In this document: positions 1 through 9,276 of the stretch, one piece after another
Layout: every line of letters begins with the position of its first letter
Numbering within the stretch: position 1 is the stretch's first letter
Notes under the pieces: model-generated
What the model saw: only the letters and a program-made list of their open reading frames with translations
Databases searched by the model: none
What the model was told of the DNA's origin: nothing
From: Natronomonas salina
GTDB taxonomy: Archaea; Halobacteriota; Halobacteria; Halobacteriales; Haloarculaceae
Direction of reading: 5' to 3'
DNA: 64,000 nucleotides
NCBI RefSeq assembly: GCF_013391105.1
Contig: NZ_CP058335.1
Span: forward strand, 1,612,001 to 1,676,000
Made by a program: the position numbers and the translations under genes

Positions 1-3000
1 GGGGACGCCGTCGGCGGGCTCGTTGAGCGCCTGCAGGACCTCGTGGCCGGCGCTGCGGTTCTTGACGACCCAGATCGCCTCCTCGGGGTCACAGTTGGCC
101 ATCTTGTCGAAGTCGGTCGGGACGGCCTCGGCGAGATCGTGGTTGATGCGTTCGGCCTCGAGCGCGACGACGACGTCGCCGTCGGCGTCGAGGGCGGCGA
201 CGTCGAGGCGGCCGTCCGCGACGTCGTGGTACTTGCGCGTCTCCACGGCCGGGTGGTCCGGGTCGGCGACGAACAGCTGATCGAGGAAGCGTTTCCCGAC
301 CTCGGTGAGGGCGACGTGGAAGCTGGACTCGCTGAGGTCGCCCTGGCCGTCGCCGTGGGCGACGCCCTCGCGGTGGCCGACCTGGATCTCGTCGCGGCCC
401 TCGGGCGTCACGGTGTACAGCCGATGGGGATGGTCGCAGTCGCGTTTGAGGAGGCCATCCTCGACGAGCTCGCGGACCCCATCGGTGTCGATGCCGACGT
501 ACTCCTGGAGGCGGACCATCGAGTCGACGACGAGATCGTACTCGAGGTCGGGGTTGAACGCCTGCTGGTGGGCCATGTAGACGGCCGCCAGGAACCGGAG
601 CTGGGCGTCGGTGTAGTCGCTGTCGCGGCGCTCGGTAGCGGTCAGCGAGAGGTCGACGCTCGTGATGGGGATGTCCTCGCGGTCGACGGCCGCGAGGTCG
701 TGGCAGCACTCGATGGCGTTGCCCATCCCGTCGGTAGTCGGCGGGTGTCGCGTCTCACAGTGCCGGCAGACGAGCGGGTACGGCGGCTCGTCACGATACG
801 TCACGGAGTCGGGGAACCGCTCGGAGTGGGGAATCGTCGTGCGCAACGCCTGACCGGCTGCGGTGTCTGCGGCGTCGGCGTCCGCTTCCCCTGCGGGCTG
901 GTCGATCACATCCGACGCGGCCATCCCGTCGGCGTCGGCCGTCCCGGTATGCGTGTGTTCGCTGACGGCGATCCCGTATTGGCGATACATCCGGGTCTCG
1001 AGCAGTGTCCGTTCGGCTTGGTAGGTGGTCTCCTCGCTGTCGATGAGCGGTTCGTCGCCGTCGGGGTGGCCCCGTGGGAGTGGCCGTGATCGGCAGACGA
1101 ACGGCAGGGGCCGCTCGTCGCCCCAGGGGTCGCCGAGCCGGACGAGCCACTCGCCGCGGTCGAGGTTCGCGATGCGGGTGGCGACGGTCTCGCGGTCGAG
1201 GTCGCCGGTCGTGTAGGGGGCGGCGAGCGCGCCGGGGTCGTTGACGCGGCCGGTGATGTGGGTCCCGATGTCGATGATGAGTTCGCGGAAGAGCCGCGGG
1301 TTGGCGTCGCGGACCTGCTGTGGGAACTGCATCATGAGGGTGACGCCGACGCCGAAGGCACGGCCCTGCGAGAGGAGTTCGCCGAGGATATCTGCGGTGG
1401 CGACGTCGGCGGCCTCCTCGATGAAGAGGTTGACCTGCGAAAGGTCCTCGTGTGGGTCGCTTCGTTCGACGCGGCGTGTGAGCGCCGTCCAGAGCTGGGA
1501 GACGATGACGAGCGTGAGGAGCCTGCGTGGGTCCTCGCGGTAGTCACTGGTGTCGATGACGATGACGCATTGCTCGTCGAGATGGTCGAGCAGGTCGAAC
1601 GCGACATCGCGGTCGCCGTGGTCGTTGAACAGCGGGCGGAGGCGGGCGTCCTTCGAGGCCTTCTTGATCCGGCGGGCGGCGCCGGTCATGATGTTGTCGA
1701 AGGTGTTCGGGCTGTTGGCCGTGACGTCCTCCAGCGACATCCGGAGATACGGGTCGGAGACCGTCGGCGGGTCCTGCGAGTAGTGCATGTGGCCGCAGGC
1801 CTCGAGCAGCTCGTACTGGGTGATGGTGTCGCTGCCGTGGATCGGGTCGAACAGCGCCTTCACGAGCATCTCGATGACATCGACGGACGACTCGGCGTTG
1901 TGGAAGTCCTCCGTGCCCATGTAGGCGGCGAGGACCTCGATGAAGCGGTCGGCGACGTTTTCGACGGCCTTCGCACGGTCGATACCGGCCTCGAGTTGCG
2001 GTTCGATGGTGAGCATGGGGAAGGCCGGCAGGAGGTCGCCGCAATCGAAGTGATAGACGTCCTGGAGGTCGCCGTGGCGGGCGAAGTGTGCCCGGAGGAA
2101 GGCATCGGTGCCACCGTCGCCCTTGGAGTCGAGGAGGATCGTCGCGCCCTCGGTCGCGTCGGTGGCACCCGTGGCCATGTCGTGGCCGAGGGCGGTCTTG
2201 CCGGCGCCGGAGCTGCCGAAGACGGCCGTATGGAGCGGATGGGCGGCCGGTGGCAGCGAGACCGTCGCGTCGAGCAGTTCGCGATTCGCCGTCTGTGGAT
2301 GGCCGATATGCATGCCGCCTGCCGAGAGGTACGTGTCGAGGACCGCCCGTGACGGGAGCTCCAGGCCGGTCTTCGCAGAGGGGGTAGTCGCCAGGGCACG
2401 ACCGGCGGGCGAAGAGAGGGCGGCCCCGCCCAGCAGGCAGAGAGCGCCGACCGAGGCCGGGTCGGCGACGATCGCACGACTCTCGTTCGGGACGAGGGGA
2501 ACGATGTGGCGGTGGCGCTTCGGTGTGTCGTCGAACTCGCGGGTGAGGACGCGCTCGAAGAGCCGGGCCGCCTCGAGCGAGCCGAACGGATACTGCGTGC
2601 CCCGGATGCGATAGTGGTCGGCCTCGAGGTCCCGGAAGGCGTCGACGAGCGGCCGGAGCGTCTCGTCCGCAGTGTCGGCGTTCGCCCCACGTTCGAGTGC
2701 GATAGCGCGGGCGTTGACCGTGAACGACCGCCGGGTGTCGACGGATTCGAGCGCCTGGATACGCCGGGCTTCCGAGGCCGCGATGGACGACGTTTGAGAC
2801 GGTTGCCGGGCGGTGGTGGCGTCCGACTCCCGGCGCGTCCCCGATCTCGTCTGGGTCCGAGTCGGCGTGTCGCTCGCGCCGGCGCCACGGTGCCGGCCCG
2901 CGTCCGTCCCGGTTCGATCCTGTCTCGAGCGGGACTCGCCGCCGCCGTCCATCGGCCCGTAGAGCATCTCGATGATCGCCTCGCCGATCTGATAGCGGTA

Positions 3001-3876
3001 CAGGTCCTCCCCCTCCTCGAGGGCGAGGGTACGGCTGTCGCGGTCGTAGCTCCAGTCGGGCTTCGGCTCGACGAGCAACTGGACGAGCGTCGGTGCGTCG
3101 CCCTCTGCGAGCCCGTCACAGACGCTCGCGAGCGGCCACGCGGGCTGGCTCGACGCGGCACCCTCGAAGGCCTGCATCTCCTGGAGTGGCAGCTGCCAGT
3201 CGTCCGGGCGATCACCGACGCCGAAGAACTCGACGCCCGCGACCTCCCAGTCCGGCAGAACCGGCTGGGCCGGCTCCGGGTCCGGATGCGAGAGCTGGTC
3301 TGCGACCGCCGCCCCGAGTGATTGTATCCCCGAGGCGAGCGCCGACGGGTCCAGCCGCGCCGCCATGGCCGATTCCTCGTCGGAGGCAGGTGGGTCGTCC
3401 ACGTCCGGGTCGGCGGCTGTCGACGGCACTGGTGTGGGCTGCTCGTCGGACGGGTCCGCTCCCGAGTCCGGAATCGGAGTGTCCTCATCCCGGGGTTCGG
3501 TCTCGGCCTCGCGGTCGTCGATCTCGATCGGGAGTTCGAGGATGTCGGCGTAGCTGCAGGTGGTCTCGACGACGTCGTAGCTGCTGGGCAGACACGCCGT
3601 GAGCGCCCGTCTCGTCGCGGCGAGAGCATCGGCCGATGGATCGCCCGCGACGCCCACGAACCACGCTAGCGACCGCGTGCCGGCGTCGTCGCTGTCGCCG
3701 ACCGCGGCGAGCAGGAACTCGTAGGTCGGGTAGTCGCCACCGCCCCGGGCCCGTCGATGGAGCTTCGTGATCGAGCGCTCGATCGTCGCCGGCTGCAGTG
3801 GGTCCTCCGTCGGCTGGATTCGGAGGTAGCGCCGCTCCTCGGTGAGAAATTCCAGTAAATCGGGTATACTTGACAT
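1..3876 (-). CDS. HerA/VirD4-like conjugation ATPase, C-terminus cut by window edge
   Basis: The minus strand is open from an ATG at 3876 to the left edge, 1292 codons without a stop, with the true C-terminus outside the window. The translation begins MSSIPDLLEFLTEERRYLRI. A Ser/Pro/Asp-rich linker lies near residues 130-180. A Walker A motif GSSGAGKT lies at about 554-561 and a Walker B strand followed by EE (VNLFIEEAAD) at about 811-820. This is the layout of HerA/TraG/VirD4-type DNA-pumping ATPases found in haloarchaeal conjugative and integrated elements. The last 190 visible residues look like a winged helix followed by a segment with RLDVAALD and VVALEAE that could be a nuclease-like fold (inference). 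It reads in the same direction as the ATPase relative at 4963-6363, with a toxin-antitoxin pair on the opposite strand between them. It probably drives DNA transfer at the membrane; no other transfer genes are visible. Confidence 0.85.
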   Translation of the reverse strand, partial: MSSIPDLLEFLTEERRYLRIQPTEDPLQPATIERSITKLHRRARGGGDYPTYEFLLAAVGDSDDAGTRSLAWFVGVAGDPSADALAATRRALTACLPSSYDVVETTCSYADILELPIEIDDREAETEPRDEDTPIPDSGADPSDEQPTPVPSTAADPDVDDPPASDEESAMAARLDPSALASGIQSLGAAVADQLSHPDPEPAQPVLPDWEVAGVEFFGVGDRPDDWQLPLQEMQAFEGAASSQPAWPLASVCDGLAEGDAPTLVQLLVEPKPDWSYDRDSRTLALEEGEDLYRYQIGEAIIEMLYGPMDGGGESRSRQDRTGTDAGRHRGAGASDTPTRTQTRSGTRRESDATTARQPSQTSSIAASEARRIQALESVDTRRSFTVNARAIALERGANADTADETLRPLVDAFRDLEADHYRIRGTQYPFGSLEAARLFERVLTREFDDTPKRHRHIVPLVPNESRAIVADPASVGALCLLGGAALSSPAGRALATTPSAKTGLELPSRAVLDTYLSAGGMHIGHPQTANRELLDATVSLPPAAHPLHTAVFGSSGAGKTALGHDMATGATDATEGATILLDSKGDGGTDAFLRAHFARHGDLQDVYHFDCGDLLPAFPMLTIEPQLEAGIDRAKAVENVADRFIEVLAAYMGTEDFHNAESSVDVIEMLVKALFDPIHGSDTITQYELLEACGHMHYSQDPPTVSDPYLRMSLEDVTANSPNTFDNIMTGAARRIKKASKDARLRPLFNDHGDRDVAFDLLDHLDEQCVIVIDTSDYREDPRRLLTLVIVSQLWTALTRRVERSDPHEDLSQVNLFIEEAADVATADILGELLSQGRAFGVGVTLMMQFPQQVRDANPRLFRELIIDIGTHITGRVNDPGALAAPYTTGDLDRETVATRIANLDRGEWLVRLGDPWGDERPLPFVCRSRPLPRGHPDGDEPLIDSEETTYQAERTLLETRMYRQYGIAVSEHTHTGTADADGMAASDVIDQPAGEADADAADTAAGQALRTTIPHSERFPDSVTYRDEPPYPLVCRHCETRHPPTTDGMGNAIECCHDLAAVDREDIPITSVDLSLTATERRDSDYTDAQLRFLAAVYMAHQQAFNPDLEYDLVVDSMVRLQEYVGIDTDGVRELVEDGLLKRDCDHPHRLYTVTPEGRDEIQVGHREGVAHGDGQGDLSESSFHVALTEVGKRFLDQLFVADPDHPAVETRKYHDVADGRLDVAALDADGDVVVALEAERINHDLAEAVPTDFDKMANCDPEEAIWVVKNRSAGHEVLQALNEPADGVP

Positions 3877-4282
3877 TCCTACTCTCGGGCGGCCCGGTGA
3901 CAGTCGGTCGGCGGTGCGACGCCGGCACGAGTGGCAGTACTGGGAGGCTGCCGACGCATAGGCGTCAAGGCGGACGCGACGCCGCGGCCAGGTGTCATCG
4001 TTGGTAGAGCGATCCCTGCACGTCTGGTCGCACTCGGCATACGCGACCTCGTGAGAGCCACCGTATGCTTAGTGGTGATTCACCGCGTAATTATCGCCAT
4101 TGAGTAAAGCAAGATACAATCAGGCCGCCAGAAGAGAATGCCAGCGACCTGCATCCACAGGTGAGCAACGCCCGACGAAGCGTTGCCGTCGACATCGCTT
4201 CGTCTTTAGAGAGTCAGTTCTGGTCGGGGACGCCACCACATGTGGAGTAACATGTATGGGTCTTGGGTGGGTATAGCCCCAT
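3877..4282. other. Intergenic region between the conjugation ATPase and a vapBC module
   Basis: About 400 bases without a credible gene. It must hold the promoter of the minus-strand ATPase and that of the plus-strand antitoxin. Next to the antitoxin lie the perfect palindrome CCACATGTGG (4236-4245) and a second ACATGT (4250-4255). Confidence 0.5.
4236..4255. promoter_or_regulatory. Candidate AbrB/VapB operator
   Basis: A perfect 10-bp palindrome CCACATGTGG is followed 4 bp later by another ACATGT, 28-47 bp before the antitoxin start at 4283. Antitoxins of this class usually repress their own promoter by binding paired palindromes, so autoregulation is a reasonable inference. No binding evidence is available from sequence. 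Confidence 0.35.
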
Positions 4283-4528
4283 ATGGGAACTGACAGAGGG
4301 GCCGAGGAAACGAAAGTCAGCGACCGTGGGATGGTCACGATCCCGGCGGCCCTCCGCCGACAACTCGACATCGAGCCAGGCGATAAGCTCCGGTGGACCG
4401 CCAACGACGAGGGCGATCTCTCGGTCGAGATCGTCCATCAGCGTGAAGGGGTGTTCGACGATTTCGAACCCGTCGACGCCGGGCAGACGGACGCGGTCGA
4501 CGCGGAGGCCGAGTTCGGGGCCGAGTAA
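4283..4528 (+). CDS. vapB: AbrB/SpoVT-family antitoxin (VapB-like)
   Basis: An 81-residue protein with a typical swapped-hairpin AbrB fold: KVSDRGMVTIPAALRRQLDI followed by EPGDKLRW at about residues 11-38. An acidic C-terminal tail would wrap the toxin. Its stop codon overlaps the toxin start by one base (TAATG), so the two are translationally coupled. The expected role is DNA-binding antitoxin and autorepressor of the pair. It is the intact relative of the interrupted antitoxin at 11285-11443. Confidence 0.85.
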   Translation: MGTDRGAEETKVSDRGMVTIPAALRRQLDIEPGDKLRWTANDEGDLSVEIVHQREGVFDDFEPVDAGQTDAVDAEAEFGAE

Positions 4529-4956
4529 TGGGGAGCGCGCTCCTGGACACGAACGTTCTGTTCGCCAGTGTGAGTGCCCGTGACGCATACCACGACCGTG
4601 CCCGGGAGATCGTCCGGGGCATCGACCACGGGGCGCTGCCGGACGCACTCGTCACGAACTACGTCGTCGTGGAGACACTGAACCTCTCGCGTGAGAAACT
4701 CGGTGCGGATGCAGCCAACCAGCTGTTGGACCGCCTCATCGAGGGGGCGCACTTCCAACTCGTCCATGCCCCGAAGGCGGATTTCGCCGCCGCGCAGGCC
4801 CTCTTCCGGCGGTACGACGAACTCTCGTTCGTGGATGCGACGCTCGTGGCGTATCTGGAGCGAGCAGAACTCGAGTACCTCTACTCGTTCGATACCGACT
4901 TCGACGCGGTCGACGGCCTGACGCGCCTCGAGACGGCCGAGAACCCGTTCAGCTGA
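4528..4956 (+). CDS. vapC: PIN-domain ribonuclease toxin (VapC)
   Basis: A 142-residue PIN-domain protein. The acidic metal-binding residues are in their usual places: Asp in LLDTNVLFAS near residue 6, Glu in VVETLNLS near 49, Asp in SFVDATLVAY near 98 and Asp in FDTDFDAV near 118. VapC toxins cut tRNA or rRNA with Mg2+. The neighbouring antitoxin overlaps by one base. The 3' end converges on the minus-strand gene ending at 4963, with 6 bp between them. It resembles the toxin at 11543-11977 closely along its whole length (YLYSFDTDFDAV against YLYVFDDDFDAV), pointing to a common origin. Confidence 0.9.
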   Translation: MGSALLDTNVLFASVSARDAYHDRAREIVRGIDHGALPDALVTNYVVVETLNLSREKLGADAANQLLDRLIEGAHFQLVHAPKADFAAAQALFRRYDELSFVDATLVAYLERAELEYLYSFDTDFDAVDGLTRLETAENPFS

Positions 4957-4962
4957 CCCTGG

Positions 4963-6363
4963 TCAGGGCGGTTCGGCGCCGTGACGGCGGACGCTACTGT
5001 CGATGGCGGCGGTGACCGTCACCTCGTCGTGTCGCACCTCGGGCGGCGGGCTGGGCTGGTAGGCATGAGCCTGGGGGCGGTCCTCGGAACCCACCGCAGC
5101 CGTAGTTGCGAGATACCCCTGCGGGGGCTCGCCTGGCGGGGTGTTCACCCGCGGATCGACCTGGGTCATCGGGTCGTCCCAGTAGTCAGGCCGTCCGGGG
5201 TCGGCCTGGAAGGCCTCCATCAGGAGCCCATCGGGGTCAATCGCGAGATCCGGGTCGGGGATAGCGACCCGGCTGGCGGTGTGCTCGGTGATGGCGGTCT
5301 CGAGGCGGTCCCTGAGGAACGGTGCCGGTGGCCCGCCGAAGACGGGCGCCAGCGGCGTCTGGGTCGCGTACTCGAGGAGGGCGGCGAGCAGCGCACCGTC
5401 GTCGGCGACGAACGGTCGGACGCCGTCGACGACCACGGGGAACGCCTGCGTGACGTCGCCGGGCGGTTGTGCAGCCGCGAGGAGTCGACAGCAGATCGCG
5501 GCGACGAACAGCCGGGCGCCCAGCTGTTTGGGGCGACGTGGCGACCGTTGGCGGAGCTCCGGAATGTCGGCCGTCACCAGGACGATGTGGTCCTCTTCGA
5601 GGGCGCGGCCGACGTCGTAGGTCGTCGGGCCACAGACCGGGTGGCCATAGTGGCCGTTGCGGTGACTGGTCAGGAGGCGGCGTGCACTGTTGACGTCCGC
5701 TTTCGAGTGGAGGGCGGCCGCCCGGAGCTGCCGAACCGTCGAATCGTCGCGCTCCAGTCCGAGGCACCGGATCGTGGACTCGATGCTGAGACGCGGGCCC
5801 AGCCGGGAGAGGGCGCGGTCGAGCGCGTCGAGCCGGTTGAGCTCGGCGGTGACCTCGTCCTGGAGGACGGACGGCAAGACCGCCGAGATGATGCGGGCGA
5901 CGTTCCAGTTGTACAGCTCGGACTGTTCGCGCGCCATCTCGAGGACGGCGTTGATCCGCTGGCCGACGGGGTCGAAGCCACCTAACACGGGGTCCTGCTC
6001 CGGAACCTCGTAGGGGTCGATCTGGACGCGCTGTCGCGCCTCCAGGTCGTAGTCGCTGTACGGGCCTCGGTTGAAATCGATCCAGACGACGTCATCGAGG
6101 CGATCCTCCGGGAGGCGCTCGAGGAGCTTGATGGGGGCTGGGCCGGTCGGATGGAGATAACAGAAGCCGTGACCGGCCTCCGCCCACTCGACACACCACG
6201 ACTGGAAGAGGACCGTCTGGAACGGTGTGCTGTCGCCTGCCACGTAGCACCCCTTCGAGAGAGCGCCCTCTGGGAGGGTGACCGGCTCGTCCGCGGAGCC
6301 TGGGTCGGGGCCGAGCGTCGTCGGCGGTTCGTCGTGGATGGAGTCGCTGGTAGCCTGCTGCAT
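4963..6363 (-). CDS. Degenerate TraG/VirD4-like ATPase relative without a P-loop
   Basis: A 466-residue protein. The segment GDSTPFQTVLFQ (about residues 43-54) sits where a Walker A motif would be expected but lacks the glycine-lysine pattern. It is followed by GFCYLHPTGPAPIKLLERLP, which parallels the DPKGD-type strand of TraG/VirD4 and HerA-like proteins. The C-terminal 90 residues are proline-rich and end near PSPPPEVRHDE. The protein is probably a catalytically dead partner of the ATPase at 1-3876 (inference), because both read in the same direction and the fold order is similar. A truncated second copy of its 3' end is at 10652-10958. The family was recognised only by this pattern; a precise name is not available. 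Confidence 0.7.
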   Translation of the reverse strand: MQQATSDSIHDEPPTTLGPDPGSADEPVTLPEGALSKGCYVAGDSTPFQTVLFQSWCVEWAEAGHGFCYLHPTGPAPIKLLERLPEDRLDDVVWIDFNRGPYSDYDLEARQRVQIDPYEVPEQDPVLGGFDPVGQRINAVLEMAREQSELYNWNVARIISAVLPSVLQDEVTAELNRLDALDRALSRLGPRLSIESTIRCLGLERDDSTVRQLRAAALHSKADVNSARRLLTSHRNGHYGHPVCGPTTYDVGRALEEDHIVLVTADIPELRQRSPRRPKQLGARLFVAAICCRLLAAAQPPGDVTQAFPVVVDGVRPFVADDGALLAALLEYATQTPLAPVFGGPPAPFLRDRLETAITEHTASRVAIPDPDLAIDPDGLLMEAFQADPGRPDYWDDPMTQVDPRVNTPPGEPPQGYLATTAAVGSEDRPQAHAYQPSPPPEVRHDEVTVTAAIDSSVRRHGAEPP

Positions 6364-6860
6364 CCCTAGTCGCCGGCTGTATCGGGGGATGTTTGTTGCT
6401 ATTTTTCTGTGTAAGTATCGCGTGGGAAGAAGGCAATTGACAACAAACTCGTGGCGATAGCTGGGACGACACGGGCGAGCCAGAGTGATCGATTCCGTCG
6501 GTCTCCATCTGGAGAACAGACTTGGAGAGCCTCAGGAGTGAACTTCGAAAGCCCTCGGCGCGCTCGCGGTCGCTCGCCTGGATTGAACGCGAACACGCCC
6601 CGCCCTTTCAGTCCCCCAGGGTTAGTTCTCACTCGAAGCGAGTGCAGACCGAAGATCCGTCTTGCTGCCACACATGGTTCGGCTAGCGGGGTAGTGACTC
6701 GGAGATGGACAGTGAGTAGCGGACGGACGAAATGGATAGGAGCCGCTACCGAATCATCCTAGCCCGACTTCCAGACGAACTCCCACTAGAAATCTACGGC
6801 CCTTCAGTCCGTTCATGGGTCAGCCACTCGCCAACGTGGCGTTCATTGCCGGTCGCCGAA
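6364..6860. other. Non-coding spacer with dispersed repeat copy 1
   Basis: No convincing gene. It holds the promoter region of the minus-strand gene starting at 6363 and one copy of a two-part dispersed repeat (parts A and B, listed separately). A short inverted pair GTAGCGG/CCGCTAC near 6716 and 6755 is also present. Confidence 0.5.
6546..6620 (+). repeat. Dispersed repeat, parts A and B adjacent (copy 1)
   Basis: Part A (6546-6576) is identical over 31 bp to 12111-12141. Part B (6585-6620) matches 10959-10993 and 12250-12285, with the core CGCCCTTTCAGTCC-CCAGG. Here A and B are separated by only 8 bp; in the copy at 12111-12285 they are 108 bp apart, so the interior is variable. No transposase is associated. 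Confidence 0.7.
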
Positions 6861-7289
6861 TCAGACGCCGTCGCTTCGGAAGCGGGTGACAGCGACCTCG
6901 GTGACGTCGTCGTAATCGTCGTCGGCGCCGGCGAGGAGCGTGCCATCCAGCGTCGCGGCCGTCGCCAGTGCGAACGCGTCACCCAGCGCCGGCGCATATC
7001 TATATTTGAAGTCGGCAGCGGCCGACCACGTCTCCTCCGTATCGACGCGTCGGATCCCGCTCTCCGCAAGGACATCCATCACCGCATCAGCACGGGTCTC
7101 GCCGTCGATCGCCCGCACCACGTAGTGGACCTCCGCGAGGTTCACCGCCGAGATGTATCCATCCGACGTGCCTTCCACAGCCTCGACGTACGTCTCGACA
7201 GTGTCGCTGCCCGGTTCGTCACAGAAGTACGCGATCAACGGTTCGGCATCGAAGACGATCGTCTCGGGGAGGTCCGTTCCTTCGGTCAT
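6861..7289 (-). CDS. vapC: PIN-domain toxin (VapC-like)
   Basis: A 142-residue PIN protein. Acidic residues are visible in IVFDAEPLIAYF near residue 14, NLAEVHYVV near 53, LGDAFALAT near 102 and ADDDYDDV near 119. This pattern fits a Mg2+-dependent ribonuclease toxin. Its start overlaps the stop of the antitoxin at 7286-7603 by four bases (ATGA), a standard coupled toxin-antitoxin layout. The sequence is clearly different from the two other VapC proteins in this window, so it is an independent module. Confidence 0.87.
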   Translation of the reverse strand: MTEGTDLPETIVFDAEPLIAYFCDEPGSDTVETYVEAVEGTSDGYISAVNLAEVHYVVRAIDGETRADAVMDVLAESGIRRVDTEETWSAAADFKYRYAPALGDAFALATAATLDGTLLAGADDDYDDVTEVAVTRFRSDGV

Positions 7290-7603
7290 TCCTCGTCGTC
7301 ACCGGCGTACCGCTCCCGGAGGCCCTCCTCGTCGGCCCTGTCTCGCTCACGTTCGGCCTCGAGTCGCTCGGTGGCAGTCCGGCCCTCCTCGTCGGTCGCT
7401 CCGGCGAGGACGCCCCGGAAGTCAGTCAACGAGGTGATCGGCCGGACGACGATCTCCCCGCCCTCGGTCCGGACGAACTTCACCCGGCCAGGTGTCTCGA
7501 TGCCGAGCTCCTCCCGAAACGCCTTGGGGATTGTCGCCTGGCCCCGTGACGACACGGACACCACCTGTTCAGACTCCTCGCTACTCATACTATCTCTATC
7601 CAT
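7286..7603 (-). CDS. vapB: AbrB-family antitoxin
   Basis: A 105-residue protein with an AbrB signature VVSVSSRGQATIPKAFREEL at about residues 14-33 and an Arg/Glu-rich C-terminal helix likely to bind the toxin. Two starts are possible: the ATG at 7603 and another at 7588. A TTAAGTAT element lies roughly 15-25 bp upstream of 7603 and would suit a leaderless transcript from that ATG. It is coupled by a 4-bp overlap to the PIN toxin downstream. Confidence 0.87.
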   Translation of the reverse strand: MDRDSMSSEESEQVVSVSSRGQATIPKAFREELGIETPGRVKFVRTEGGEIVVRPITSLTDFRGVLAGATDEEGRTATERLEAERERDRADEEGLRERYAGDDEE

Positions 7604-7732
7604 TACTTTTCTCCAGTAATACTTAATGTTGTCTCTGGCATACCCTGTCAGGTGACTGTCGCAGACGTGATGCCCATGACGAATGATGCCGAGTAATCAC
7701 ACTCCAGGAGCTGACAACTGCTCCGCTCGTCG

Positions 7733-7987
7733 TCAGTCGTCAGTCGCGAATGAATCCGTCCCGTAATACTCGTCTTCGGACAGATGGCCATATGGCAGGG
7801 GCATGTCGTCGGGCCACTCGTGTATCGCGTCGCCGCCACTCTGCTGCCCGGACAGGTGTCGGGCCTGCTCCAGCTTCTCGTTGTAGTGGTCGATGGTCTC
7901 GTCGTCGAGCAACTCGCGGGCAGCGTATTCGCTGATCTCCTGCTCAGCGTACAGCGTCAGAATGAGGTCTGTGGTATCGGTGTCCAT
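7733..7987 (-). CDS. Small acidic protein, possible orphan antitoxin-like
   Basis: An 84-residue, strongly acidic protein. The N-terminal half (TDLILTLYAEQEISEYAARE) is helical and resembles the short helical head of UPF0175-like antitoxins. The rest ends LSEDEYYGTDSFATDD. No toxin gene is directly next to it, but it lies just upstream of the VapBC pair on the same strand. The acidic composition fits haloarchaeal coding. Function is not known. Confidence 0.55.
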   Translation of the reverse strand: MDTDTTDLILTLYAEQEISEYAARELLDDETIDHYNEKLEQARHLSGQQSGGDAIHEWPDDMPLPYGHLSEDEYYGTDSFATDD

Positions 7988-8389
7988 ACACGTCTCGGCG
8001 CGCTGAGCCCATATATGTCTTCGGCGCTCTTGCCTGGAAGCGCCACAGGGAGTGTGTAGCGGCTGTGAGGCGGTGTTCTGGGGTCACAAAGCCTTGTTAC
8101 GAGTCTGAATGTGCGTAGCTTAGTGTGGGTCCGTTAGCGGCTGCTTGCCGAGAAGATCAAGGATATCTCAGCGCCACACCGGGATGTCAACAGCACCGTC
8201 GAGTAATCGCTCCGTCGAGTATCCGCAGGACCTTCGGGCAGCGGCACGGGGTGTCCTGAGGACTACTCTTTGCCGTCTTTGGACGTACGAGTTGTAATCA
8301 TCCTCGATTGCCCTCCTATCAACTACCAGTAGTGTGTATGACGTTATGATACTTTCTGGCCGAAAGGGAAATAGCCAGAGAGACCGAGT
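7988..8389. other. Intergenic region without a recognised feature
   Basis: About 400 bases between divergent genes. It presumably contains both promoters. No gene, repeat or RNA was recognised. Confidence 0.4.
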
Positions 8390-8752
8390 ATGCTAGTAAG
8401 GGACAAGCAAATGGATAGCTTCGATCTGGTAGACGACATACTCCGCGCGCTGGCGGACCAGGACCGCCGCCTCGCCCTCTACTACCTCCAGAAGGAGGGC
8501 GAGGCAGAGGTAGAAGAGCTCGCTCGGCAAGTCGCCGCCTGGAGCGATGAGAAGCCCATCGACGAGGTGACCGACGACGAACTTAAGCCACTCATCATGG
8601 AGTTCCGGCACAATCACCTCAATCGGCTTCGAGATGCCGGTTGCATAGAGTACGATGAACGGACGGAAGTGGTTCGATACAAATCTCCTCCAAAATTCCT
8701 TGAGCCAGTATTGAGTGTGCTTGCCCCGTTCGAACACCCGGAACGGAACTAA
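8390..8752 (+). CDS. Winged-helix regulator, DUF7344-like
   Basis: A 120-residue protein. LVDDILRALADQDRRLALYYL opens a winged-helix domain of the kind common in haloarchaea and named DUF7344 (family name recalled, not searched). A recognition-helix region follows near LIMEFRHNHLNRLRDAGCI and then a wing with RTEVVRYKSPP. A second ATG at 8411 starting MDSFDLVDD is the more family-like start. It is probably a DNA-binding transcription regulator; the target is unknown. The gene stands alone on its strand. Confidence 0.75.
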   Translation: MLVRDKQMDSFDLVDDILRALADQDRRLALYYLQKEGEAEVEELARQVAAWSDEKPIDEVTDDELKPLIMEFRHNHLNRLRDAGCIEYDERTEVVRYKSPPKFLEPVLSVLAPFEHPERN

Positions 8753-8929
8753 TCTCCAGATAGCTCCCAGTTCTTTTTCAACTGACTCTGCCGGACGTTG
8801 GTATGACTGCTTCGGGTGGTCCTGGTCGAATCAAGGTAATGCGTCGATTCAATGGCCGATCAATGGTATTCAACCGGATTCAACTCCGTACAACGATACG
8901 TTCATCCCCCCTAGAAGCATCACCACACC

Positions 8930-9100
8930 ATGGAGGAGTCGAACGGACAACAGAAGGACGGTGTAACCCGTGTTCCGGTCTACTGTGAGAAATGCTCGGC
9001 GGTCTATGCCGGACGGCAGTTGGAAAGCGGACGGGCGATTCCGATTGGCATGGAAAGTTGTCGCTGCGGAAACTCCGAATTCGCTGTTCTCGAAGAATAA
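8930..9100 (+). CDS. Small zinc-ribbon-like protein
   Basis: A 56-residue reading frame from ATG 8930 to TAA 9098-9100. It has two cysteine pairs, YCEKCSAVY near residues 18-26 and SCRCGNSEF near 43-51, spaced as in small zinc ribbons. The codon use and acidic ends (MEESNGQQKD, FAVLEE) look haloarchaeal. Small zinc-finger proteins of this type are frequent and mostly uncharacterised. No operon partner is evident. Confidence 0.65.
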   Translation: MEESNGQQKDGVTRVPVYCEKCSAVYAGRQLESGRAIPIGMESCRCGNSEFAVLEE

Positions 9101-9276
9101 TCACCCGGGAGCTGCAGTGACCCACCGGTGAAACCGAGGTTGTGTCCGCATATTCAGCAGCAGATCGCTATCGTCGCGGATCCCGATAAACTGACTCACG
9201 GGGGGACGGAACCCTGTCGTCGCAGGCACCGATTCGATGCGCGATGTCTCCCGAGAGAGGATGGCGTTCGCGATCG

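Noticed and set aside
43..1089. Long plus-strand frame rich in Val, Asp and Gly
   Set aside because: It is the antisense shadow of the minus-strand ATPase, whose translation carries Walker motifs and runs unbroken for 1292 codons.
1860..3629. 589-codon minus-strand frame rich in Arg, Ser, Thr and Pro
   Set aside because: It overlaps the same ATPase in another frame and its composition is the opposite of haloarchaeal proteins.
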